Positions 15,766 to 23,029 of a stretch of 60,352 nucleotides of DNA are shown here, in pieces (positions within the stretch are counted from its first letter, which is position 1; each line of letters opens with the position of its first letter). The stretch comes from an uncultured Christensenellaceae bacterium (GTDB lineage Bacteria; Bacillota; Clostridia; Christensenellales; Borkfalkiaceae). The stretch covers positions 1 to 60,352 of the forward strand of contig CAJUNJ010000011.1 in the NCBI GenBank assembly GCA_910587825.1, written 5' to 3'. The translations under genes and the position numbers were made by a program. Below the pieces are notes generated by a model. It worked only from the letters and a program-made list of their open reading frames with translations, was not told the origin of the DNA and ran no database searches.

Positions 15766-18711
15766 TTATTCGGAATCGGCTGTACCGCCGTTTTCCGCCG
15801 TGATTTGATTATCGCCTTTCTTTTTACGGATATAGGGAAGCGCGATGAATACTCCGCAGGTAATTATTCCGCCTGCGAGAACGACGTTTGCAAGAACCCA
15901 AAGCGCCGTGAACAGTGGCGACTGCGCCGAAGCGTTTACTTTAAGCGATGTTGCCGTAACGTAAGTGTCGACGTAAGTGTAAAGGATGTTTTTAACCGAC
16001 TGTCTTGCCGCGTACGCCACCGCCGTGTCGTTGAGATTTATCGAAGCAGACCAGTTGCCTCCGCCGCACAGCCATAAATCGTTTCCGCCGAGTATGCCCA
16101 GGGTATGGTTACCCATATATCCGCCGCCCGAATACCAGTCGGTAATTACGCTGCCTTTAAAACCCCACTCTTCGCGCAGAACGCCGGTCATAAGCGCGTA
16201 ATTGTAACCGGAAAGATTTGCGCCGACGCAGTTGAACGAACTCATTATAGCGTTGGCTCCGCCTTCTTTTACGGCTATTTCAAACGGTCTGAGATAATTT
16301 TCCCTGAGATTCTGTTCGGTAGTCCAGGTATTTACGTTGCGGGGGTTATTGCCCTCTTCGCTGATTGCAAAGTGTTTGAGATAGCAATAAAGGTTGTTGT
16401 CTTTTGCCGCTTTTATTATAGCCGCCGCGTATTTTCCGCTTAAAACGCCGTCTTCGGAGAAATATTCGTAGTTACGCGAATTGTAGTTGTGTCTGTGCAG
16501 ATTTACGCCCGGTCCGTACCAACCGTTAACGCCGAGAGCCGTGCCTATTTTGCCCTGCGCTTCGCCTATGGAAGCCATTACTTCCTTACTCCAACTGCAC
16601 CCGAGCAGGGATTCGCTGGGATATAGCGTGTATTCGCTGGACTTGCCCGCATTGGTGACGTTGTTGTTGAAGCCCGCGGGGCCGTCCTTATCCATACACA
16701 GCGGTTTGCCTATTGTTTCAAGCGCAACCGTCTGGAATCCGCCCATACCTATTAAATCTTTAACTTCGGTTTCGGTAAGCTGGTTTAAGAAAGTAGTCCA
16801 CTCTTCCGCTTCGTAATCGCTTAACGTTTTCAGAAGTTCGGAATTGTACGCAAGCTTTGCATCGCCCGTTCCGCTTAACTGCGCAAGCGTAGCCTTTTCG
16901 TATACGGCGGGGCTGTCGTCCGTCGCTTCCTGCGTTTCAACCTTTACAAGGTACATTCCGGCGTCCTCGCCGTACTTTATATCGGAAATGTCTTTATTGT
17001 CGTATTCGGTATGTCTGTAAGAAGTAATGCCGCTTGAAGGGTTGCTTCTGCCCGCCTGTGCGGTAGGCATATTGGCAAACTTATTCGCACGCGAAAGATA
17101 TTCGACGGGCGACGTAAGCGCGGTACTGCCGTCAACGGGACAGTTTGCGAAAGCCGTATCGCCCGTAAACCTGTTTTTAAGCGCTTTGCCCGACACAGGG
17201 TCGTTTTCGTATCTTATGTCCGCGTCTACGGATACGGGTTTAGATTCGTCCACGTCATGAGAATTGCGCATTACAAGCAGCTCGTAACCGTCGCCCGCTT
17301 CGAGTTCGTATCCGTGGAAATTATTTCCGTTTTTGTCGTAATCGTCGTAGGAAGCCAAATCGTACGCCGTGAATTTAAGTTCTACGGTATGCTTCTGTCC
17401 CTGTGCGAGAACGGGAGTTTTGGCAAAATCCAGCAGCACGCGTTCAGCCTTTTCTATTCCCCCTTCCGTGTAGGGCGCGTGTCCGTAAAGCTGTACGACG
17501 TCGCTACCCGCTTCACTGCCCGTGTTTTCTACTGTTACGCTGACAGTGTACTCCTTATCCTTTTCAAGCTTGGTAATTCTGTTCCAGTTTATTGTCCAGT
17601 CGAATTCCGTGTAAGACAGCCCGTAACCGAAGGGATACTGTACTACGCCGTAGTAACCTTTTCCGTAATTGTTGGACACGTTATCGAAATATCCGTCCGC
17701 GTCGGCAGTTTCGTACCACTTGTACCCGTAGTAAATACCTTCCTGATATGTTATGTCGCTATTGTTCTTTACGGCGTTTACATATACGGGGTTGTTCGTC
17801 TGGAAGTCGTAAGGGTAAATATCGCTCGTCCTGCCCGACGGATTGATTTCACCCGTAATTATTTTGGGAACGGCAGCCATACCCGACTGCCCGGGAATGC
17901 CTATATGCAGGCAAGCTTTAATGCAGGAATATTCTTCCAAAAATCCGAGTTCGATATTGTTGCAGACGTTTAAAAGCACTATCACTTCGAAGCCGTATTC
18001 CTGCAATTTTGCGAACATTGTCTTTTCTTCGTTAGTCAGTTCGAGGAAAGTTCCGTTGGTGTAGCTTCCGATTGATTTGAGTTCGTTGTTTCCGCCGTTT
18101 TCAGCGCCCCAACGGCTGAGCGTGACGATGGCTTTGTCCGAATAGGCTTTTGCGGAAGTCATAAGCTCGTCGCTGTAAAATCCCGCCGAAGGATTTTTAA
18201 GGCTGGGAATGACGTCCGCTCCCGTCGAACCGCCGCTTCTGTAATCGGCGTCGTAATTGCTGAATTTTTCGTATTCGCCGGTAAGCGACGTGTTATATTC
18301 GATATTCGCTTCTTTGAGAGCGTCGGTCAAATCAACCTTAATCCTCGCCCTGCCGTCGTCGAGAGTGTCGGTAATCGTCGTACCGCCGCTTCCGCCGCCC
18401 GTAAGCAGCAAACCGTTATCCGTCGAACCCCAGCCGAAAAGATTGATTTTGTCAAGTCCTTTCAAAGGAAGATAGTCTTCGTTCTTTAAAAGCACTATGC
18501 TTTCTTCGGCGGATTTGCGTACAACCTTATCCGCTTCCGCAAGCGCGGTCTGAGCGTCTTCCGTGGTAGTATCGGCGGTGTCACCCGCAAAGAATCTGTT
18601 GATGATAAGCGAGAACGTGTTAAGCACGATGTTGCCCGCAATCATCACCGCCGCAAGCAAAAACGCCGCGACGGCGAGAACTATTGTCTTTACAAGATTT
18701 TTGTTTTTCAT
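15766..18711 (-). CDS. Circularly permuted GH3 beta-glucosidase-like, membrane anchored
   Basis: Second large family 3 hydrolase of the locus, 981 residues from the ATG at 18711. That start is chosen for the GGAGG directly upstream and the membrane helix that follows. As in its paralogue at 1699, the alpha/beta sandwich domain comes first (SIVLLKNEDYLPL). A fibronectin-III-like part follows, and then the TIM barrel. The barrel shows DKDGPAGFN, WYGPGVNLHRHNYNSRNYE, the substrate-binding KHFAISEE, and the nucleophile in ITDWYSGG (about Asp858). Transmembrane helices lie at both ends (about 7-32 and 930-955). The short tail is charged and probably cytoplasmic. It differs from the first copy at many positions, so it may act on a different linkage. 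It has its own promoter. Confidence 0.88.
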   Translation of the reverse strand: MKNKNLVKTIVLAVAAFLLAAVMIAGNIVLNTFSLIINRFFAGDTADTTTEDAQTALAEADKVVRKSAEESIVLLKNEDYLPLKGLDKINLFGWGSTDNGLLLTGGGSGGTTITDTLDDGRARIKVDLTDALKEANIEYNTSLTGEYEKFSNYDADYRSGGSTGADVIPSLKNPSAGFYSDELMTSAKAYSDKAIVTLSRWGAENGGNNELKSIGSYTNGTFLELTNEEKTMFAKLQEYGFEVIVLLNVCNNIELGFLEEYSCIKACLHIGIPGQSGMAAVPKIITGEINPSGRTSDIYPYDFQTNNPVYVNAVKNNSDITYQEGIYYGYKWYETADADGYFDNVSNNYGKGYYGVVQYPFGYGLSYTEFDWTINWNRITKLEKDKEYTVSVTVENTGSEAGSDVVQLYGHAPYTEGGIEKAERVLLDFAKTPVLAQGQKHTVELKFTAYDLASYDDYDKNGNNFHGYELEAGDGYELLVMRNSHDVDESKPVSVDADIRYENDPVSGKALKNRFTGDTAFANCPVDGSTALTSPVEYLSRANKFANMPTAQAGRSNPSSGITSYRHTEYDNKDISDIKYGEDAGMYLVKVETQEATDDSPAVYEKATLAQLSGTGDAKLAYNSELLKTLSDYEAEEWTTFLNQLTETEVKDLIGMGGFQTVALETIGKPLCMDKDGPAGFNNNVTNAGKSSEYTLYPSESLLGCSWSKEVMASIGEAQGKIGTALGVNGWYGPGVNLHRHNYNSRNYEYFSEDGVLSGKYAAAIIKAAKDNNLYCYLKHFAISEEGNNPRNVNTWTTEQNLRENYLRPFEIAVKEGGANAIMSSFNCVGANLSGYNYALMTGVLREEWGFKGSVITDWYSGGGYMGNHTLGILGGNDLWLCGGGNWSASINLNDTAVAYAARQSVKNILYTYVDTYVTATSLKVNASAQSPLFTALWVLANVVLAGGIITCGVFIALPYIRKKKGDNQITAENGGTADSE

Positions 18712-18730
18712 GTTGCCTCCGCAATTGATT

Positions 18731-18779
18731 ATTGTCTTTGACACCAAAAAGTATAACATCCTATTTTTTTGAAGACAAT
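18731..18779. promoter_or_regulatory. Promoter of second GH3 gene with spaced inverted half-sites
   Basis: On the minus strand TTGTCT (18773-18778), a 17-bp spacer and TATACT (18750-18755) make a sigma-A promoter. An 8-bp inverted repeat ATTGTCTT (18731-18738) ... AAGACAAT (18772-18779) brackets it. One arm covers the -35 box and the other lies just past the start site, about four helical turns apart. That could bind a repressor. Confidence 0.55.
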
Positions 18780-18850
18780 AGACGGATTTTTATATTGTTC
18801 TAAAAAATACCCCCTTGCACAAATGTTTATATTTATTGCACTTTCCGCAT

Positions 18851-18883
18851 CAAAAACGGCTCTACTTTTTCGTAAAGCCGTTA
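18851..18883 (-). terminator. Terminator of the trpS-rlmD operon
   Basis: A seven-base-pair stem AACGGCT / AGCCGTT with a run of T on the minus strand sits 5 bp past the stop of the RlmD C-terminal extension. No terminator-like hairpin is seen at the upstream TAA (19152), so the extension is part of the same mRNA. Confidence 0.65.
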
Positions 18884-18887
18884 AATT

Positions 18888-19151
18888 TTATTTTATATCA
18901 AAATGTTTTAGTGTATTCTTTATCGCTTCCACCATTTTCGGTGTCGGATGCGCTCTCGGTCTTTTTAATTCTTCTACGGCGTTGGGCGCATCATACATAG
19001 GCAATCCTAAATCGCGTTTGACTTCGGCTATGTATGCCGTGTGGACTTTAAAGCCGTAAATCTTTTCAATATAGTCTTGAATTTTCTTGTAAGTTACTTT
19101 ATCTTTCGGTTTGCGGGCATCGGCGCGCTCTTTGATTTTCTTTAACGAAAA
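18888..19151 (-). other. In-frame C-terminal extension of RlmD after a TAA codon
   Basis: Directly after the rlmD stop codon, 87 sense codons continue in the same frame to a second TAA at 18888-18890. The translation has the strongly conserved look of the C-terminal extension found on RlmD-type methyltransferases of many Clostridia (recalled from family knowledge). Examples are ERADARKPKDKVTYKKIQDY, HTAYIAEVKRDLGLPMYDAP and ELKRPRAHPTPKMVEAIKN. There is no ATG, GTG or TTG start in this frame near its beginning, so it is not an obvious separate gene. It may be read through, may have been lost by a recent nonsense mutation, or the TAA may be a sequence error. Confidence 0.75.
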
Positions 19152-20579
19152 TTATCCCTCGCTCTCTCCGAATTCCACATCGATGTTGATAAACTCATCG
19201 GGAATTTTTTTGGAAAGAACGACCAGTGTCTCGCACCATTTGGTCTGCGGGAACATATCGAAAGGCGTTATGCTTTTTATGACGTATTGCGGTAAAGCAT
19301 TTTCTACTTTGACAAGCCCGCCGTCTTTTTCGGCAAGCGTGCCCAAAAGCAGTCCCAAGTCACGCGCAAGCGTTGCGGGATTGCACGACACTAAAATTAT
19401 CTTGTCCGCGCCCGATGAAGCAATAGCACGCACAACGCTTCTTTCCATACCCTTGCGGGGCGGGTCGCAGACAATGACGCGGGACCTACCCGCAGTCTTT
19501 TCAAACACTCCGCCTATTTCGTCTTCGACTTTTCCGCAGACGTTGAACATAACCCCGTCAAGCCCGTTTGCGGTTTTCAGTTCGTCGGCACAGCGTGAAG
19601 CTTCTTCAACGACTTCAATGCCGTAAGCCAATCCGCACTTCCTGGCAAGCATAGCCGTAAGCATTCCGCCTCCGCTGTACAAATCGACCGCAACAGAACC
19701 TTCGGCTTCAGCCAAAACCGCGTTGTAAAGCTTTGAACGCATTTCGTCGTTGACCTGCAAAAAAGTGTTTGCGCCCGCTTTGAATTTAACCGAATTTTCT
19801 TCGGCTTCGAAAAAGCCTTCGCCCCTGCATATGCGCCATTCATCGCCGAATATTACGTTATCGCGGGAGTCGTTTATGTTCAACAGGAATGTATAGTCCT
19901 TAAAATATTTATCTAACAGAGCGAGAAGATAAGATACGTCAACGGCCTTCGCCGACACCAGCGCGAATATGTACTTTCCGCCTATACCGCGGGCGACGAA
20001 ATGCCTTAATTCGCCCTTGCGCGTAACTTCGTCATACCCGCTTACGCCCGAATTGACGTAGGAATATAACGCGTCGAACACCTTTTCCGACCACTCCGCC
20101 TGTATCGCGCAGTTGTTTGCGGGGACTATTCTGTGACTTCTGCGGGCGTAAAAGCCTATTACCGTTTTACCGTCTTCAACGCCAATCGGCAGGGCGAGTT
20201 TATTTCTGTAACCGTACTGTCCGTCGCAGGCAACCGTGCCGTTGACACGCGCATATATCCCGCCTATTTTGGAAAGAGCGTTTTCAACGCTTTCTTTTTT
20301 GAATTTAAGTTGTTCGGCATAGTCCATATGCTGTAAATCGCACCCGCCGCACCTGCCGAACACCCCGCACGGCGCATTGACCCGCGAATATGACGGGGTT
20401 ATTACTTTTAAAAGCTTGCCGTATGCAATATTACCCTTTACTTTAACCGCCTTAAACCTTACTTTTTCACCCGTAAGACAAAAAGGCACAAACGCCGTTG
20501 TGCCCTGAATTTTTATTATTCCTTCGCCGTCGGTTCCAAGCCCTGCGACAATTCCTTCGTATTCTCCGTTCTTATCCAT
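19152..20579 (-). CDS. rlmD: 23S rRNA (uracil-5)-methyltransferase, RlmD/RumA type
   Basis: SAM-dependent enzyme that methylates uracil C5 in 23S rRNA (RlmD/RlmCD family). Residues about 1-60 form a TRAM RNA-binding domain. The iron-sulfur cluster cysteines are in APCGVFGRCGGCDLQHM, with a fourth cysteine in VPANNCAIQ. The SAM site includes VDLYSGGGML, and the catalytic cysteine is in VSCNPATLARD (about 395). The frame ends in VEFGESEG-TAA at 475 residues. A conserved extension follows without a change of frame (see 18888-19151). It is the last gene of a tight operon starting at trpS, 3 bp after the small cysteine-rich gene. The ribosome-binding site is weak, so it probably relies on coupling. 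Confidence 0.92.
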   Translation of the reverse strand: MDKNGEYEGIVAGLGTDGEGIIKIQGTTAFVPFCLTGEKVRFKAVKVKGNIAYGKLLKVITPSYSRVNAPCGVFGRCGGCDLQHMDYAEQLKFKKESVENALSKIGGIYARVNGTVACDGQYGYRNKLALPIGVEDGKTVIGFYARRSHRIVPANNCAIQAEWSEKVFDALYSYVNSGVSGYDEVTRKGELRHFVARGIGGKYIFALVSAKAVDVSYLLALLDKYFKDYTFLLNINDSRDNVIFGDEWRICRGEGFFEAEENSVKFKAGANTFLQVNDEMRSKLYNAVLAEAEGSVAVDLYSGGGMLTAMLARKCGLAYGIEVVEEASRCADELKTANGLDGVMFNVCGKVEDEIGGVFEKTAGRSRVIVCDPPRKGMERSVVRAIASSGADKIILVSCNPATLARDLGLLLGTLAEKDGGLVKVENALPQYVIKSITPFDMFPQTKWCETLVVLSKKIPDEFINIDVEFGESEG

Positions 20580-20582
20580 ATT

Positions 20583-20972
20583 TTAACCGCAACCGTCGCA
20601 CAAGCCCTCGCACAGCCCTAAACAACAGGCTTCGCACGAACATTCGCAACACGCCTCGTGACAACCGTCAAACTTGCCCATTTGTTTGGGCGGTTCGGGC
20701 AATCCGTCCGGATTTTCTTCTTTAACGCCGTCAGCCGCGTCCTTATACTCTTGATTGTCCGGCTCGCATTCAAGCGCAAATTCAAACTGTTTTTTCGCCT
20801 CGCTGTGCCAGCTTTTGGCAAGAAAGATTTTACCCTGCAAAAAGTATTTCCTTCCGCAACTTACCTTAACCGCATCCAAAGCTGTCTGCGCCTGCACCAA
20901 GTCGCCTTCTTCCAAGAAGTTTAAAACTTTTGAAAACAGCTCTTCGTCGGTCAATCCTTCGTAATCGTCCAT
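20583..20972 (-). CDS. Small TPR-like protein with C-terminal cysteine string
   Basis: A 129-residue protein of unknown function. Residues about 10-85 form helical TPR-like hairpins (KSWHSEAKKQFEFALECEPD). The last 26 residues hold ten cysteines (104, 108, 109, 111, 113, 116, 117, 121, 125, 128) separated mostly by acidic or small residues. The TPR-like part closely matches residues 110-142 of the J-domain-like protein two genes upstream, so the two are related by duplication. The cysteine string could bind metal ions, carry lipid or form disulfides. It lies 2 bp from the membrane protein gene and 3 bp from rlmD. Confidence 0.8.
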   Translation of the reverse strand: MDDYEGLTDEELFSKVLNFLEEGDLVQAQTALDAVKVSCGRKYFLQGKIFLAKSWHSEAKKQFEFALECEPDNQEYKDAADGVKEENPDGLPEPPKQMGKFDGCHEACCECSCEACCLGLCEGLCDGCG

Positions 20973-20974
20973 AA

Positions 20975-21532
20975 TTATTTTTTTATCCTGTAAATTATTT
21001 TATCAACCGTTCCCTGCATTTTGAAGACGAGATAGTCGTAAGGAAAAAATATTAACGTCCCGCCGACGAATATAAACCAATAAATATAACGGTTGACAAA
21101 TTCGTAAAACGCGTTGCCCGACGAATTTCCGCCGAGTACCCCGCCGAATATGAGAATATACGCCACCCACAGCGTAAAGTCGAACCATACCGTCTTTACG
21201 GCAAGCGCAAGCCACCTGTTTATCTTAAAGCGCACCTGAATGGCGTTGATAAGCGGATGAAGCCCCAAAAACATTATAAACGGAACAAGGTCCCAAAACC
21301 GCGCCGCCGCACCCAGCACTATTGCAAGAATAACAGTGCCCGCATATGCGAGAAAACCGCCTAAATAGAACTGTTTGGAAAGAGGTATCATAAGCGCGAT
21401 TATGCCGAACAGATAGCCCGTTGCAAGCAGTATGTCGCTGAAAAAACCGAACAGCAGACACAGGACCGCGACGGCGCAGGATATCGCCGACAGCGCTATT
21501 TCAAATGAGCGGGTATACTTGCGTTTTCCCAT
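20975..21532 (-). CDS. Polytopic membrane protein of unknown function
   Basis: A 185-residue integral membrane protein with about six hydrophobic helices (near 10-30, 33-50, 56-75, 80-98, 110-130 and 140-165). The termini are basic (MGKRKYTR at the start, YRIKK at the end). A conserved-looking motif FLGLHPLINAIQVRF lies in the middle. I do not recognise a transporter or enzyme signature. It is placed between the two cysteine-string genes and translated within the same operon. It could therefore be the membrane docking partner of those proteins (inference from context only). Confidence 0.75.
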   Translation of the reverse strand: MGKRKYTRSFEIALSAISCAVAVLCLLFGFFSDILLATGYLFGIIALMIPLSKQFYLGGFLAYAGTVILAIVLGAAARFWDLVPFIMFLGLHPLINAIQVRFKINRWLALAVKTVWFDFTLWVAYILIFGGVLGGNSSGNAFYEFVNRYIYWFIFVGGTLIFFPYDYLVFKMQGTVDKIIYRIKK

Positions 21533-21544
21533 TTATTCACCGCG

Positions 21545-22162
21545 TCAACGGCAACAGGAGTTGCACAGACAGTTTATACACATATTAATATAACAGCACT
21601 CTATACACGATGCGCAGAAGTTTCCGCCCATCTGGTCGCTGTCGGCGGAATTTACCGTCTGTCCCTGATATACGGACTGTCCCGCGTTAGCCGAATTTTG
21701 CGAATCGTAGTTGATTTTTTCGTTAAGCTTTTTATAAGTATCCTTATACTTCTGGTTGTCGGGTTCAAGCTGAATGGCTATTTCAAGCTGTTTTTTGCTT
21801 TCGTTTATCCAGTTTTTGCGGTAGAATACCACGCTTTGCAGATAGTGCCATCTGCCGCCGCGTTCGTTAAACGCGTCCAGAACGCGCTGCGCTTCGGCAA
21901 TATCCCCTGCCTTTATAAGCTCTTCAACCCTTGCAAAACTGCCTTCGCCGTCGTCAGCGGCGGCACGTTCGGAAAATTCGCCCATAAGCTCGCTGTAAGC
22001 CGTTTCGATAGCTCCCAGCATTTTGGCGGCGTTGTTGCCGATTTCGCCGTCCATAAAGCGTTCTTCGAGATACTTTGCCCGCAGAGTTTCGTACGCGCTT
22101 TTGATATCTTCCTTCGTTGCGTTTTCGGTAAGCCCGAAAAGTTCGAGATGTTTTTTATTCAT
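21545..22162 (-). CDS. J-domain-like protein with TPR and cysteine string
   Basis: A 205-residue protein. Residues 1-65 resemble a J domain (LELFGLTENATKEDIKSAYE at the start and IETAYSEL at the end). However, the His-Pro-Asp tripeptide needed to stimulate Hsp70 is absent; the place reads KYLEERF. Residues about 75-145 are TPR-like. A linker rich in Ser, Asn and Gln leads to a C-terminal string with nine cysteines at 183, 186, 189, 190, 195, 198, 200, 203 and 204. The layout recalls the eukaryotic cysteine-string protein, where the string is palmitoylated; any functional likeness is inference. From family knowledge, similar J-plus-cysteine proteins beside DUF5685 genes occur in other Clostridia. 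It follows the DUF5685 gene by 15 bp. Confidence 0.82.
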   Translation of the reverse strand: MNKKHLELFGLTENATKEDIKSAYETLRAKYLEERFMDGEIGNNAAKMLGAIETAYSELMGEFSERAAADDGEGSFARVEELIKAGDIAEAQRVLDAFNERGGRWHYLQSVVFYRKNWINESKKQLEIAIQLEPDNQKYKDTYKKLNEKINYDSQNSANAGQSVYQGQTVNSADSDQMGGNFCASCIECCYINMCINCLCNSCCR

Positions 22163-22177
22163 TTCATTCTCCGTTAT

Positions 22178-23026
22178 TTATTTGCATTTATCGCATTTCA
22201 ACAGGCTTCTCGTCTTTAACGGTATGCCCCTTAAAATTATATTGTCGGTCAAATCGTGATTGAACTTGAATTTTATATTTGAAAGTCTTGCGCGCATATC
22301 CGCGAAAAGACTGTCGAAAATGAATGTAAGTTCGGCATAATTTTTTTCGACCGCGTCCTTTTTGCAGGTCTGCCCGTAAGCGTTGTACAACACGTTGTAC
22401 CTTGACTTCTTAACGTCCTTGTCGTAATCGTCAAGCGCGTCCGCAAGATACACCCATTTGCCCAAATCGTAGAAAAGTCCCTGCGTGTCGGGCGTGGAAT
22501 ATTCGCCGAGCGCGTATTCGGACAGCCGTTTCATCATTTCCGCGGACGGTTCGCAAGCCATATCTATGATATTACAGCCCGACTTTTCCAATTCCGCCTG
22601 CTTTTGCGTCTGTTCCTTAATTATCGCGGCAACGGCCCCGTGCCGCTTTATTGCCCGCTTTACGCCTTTTTTATACAGATGGCGAAGTATTCCCTTTCTT
22701 TCCCCGTCGGCTTTGTCGTCGCAAAGCTTGTAATATGCAAGCACGGTATTTATACAGCCAAGCAAAACCGTGGTATCGTCTGTTAAGGCAATAGGTCTGC
22801 GCTTTATCCAATGTATTGCACAACGAGATTTTTTAATAGTGACGTCTTCGTGCCTGATATTGTGTACAAGGGCGGACATAAACGCCATATCGTAGGTAAG
22901 GGCCGAACGCGCCCTCTGCCCGCACCCCGAGCCTATGCTTTTGCACAGTCCGCAGTACATCGCTTTATACAGGGTCTCATCCTTTTTAAAGAGATAGGGC
23001 GCGTCTGGTTGAATGTAACCGAACAT
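22178..23026 (-). CDS. DUF5685-family protein
   Basis: A 282-residue protein of unknown function matching the DUF5685 family. It has the family's opening FGYIQPDAPYLFKKDE, then YKAMYCGLCKSIG, a CAIHW element near residue 69, and a late motif KWVYLADALDDYDKDVKKSRYN (about 192-213). The aspartate-rich motif in an all-helical context is reminiscent of the metal-binding aspartates of prenyl-transferring enzymes. That is a pattern resemblance, not a demonstrated relation. It has several conserved cysteines (25, 28). It starts 3 bp after the trpS stop and is followed by the J-domain-like gene. Confidence 0.8.
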   Translation of the reverse strand: MFGYIQPDAPYLFKKDETLYKAMYCGLCKSIGSGCGQRARSALTYDMAFMSALVHNIRHEDVTIKKSRCAIHWIKRRPIALTDDTTVLLGCINTVLAYYKLCDDKADGERKGILRHLYKKGVKRAIKRHGAVAAIIKEQTQKQAELEKSGCNIIDMACEPSAEMMKRLSEYALGEYSTPDTQGLFYDLGKWVYLADALDDYDKDVKKSRYNVLYNAYGQTCKKDAVEKNYAELTFIFDSLFADMRARLSNIKFKFNHDLTDNIILRGIPLKTRSLLKCDKCK

Positions 23027-23029
23027 ATT

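Noticed and set aside
18888..19154. Alternative genetic code with TAA read as an amino acid
   Set aside because: Many other genes in the window end properly at TAA (for example the rplD-rplW TAATG junction), so a general reassignment is excluded. Only a local explanation remains.
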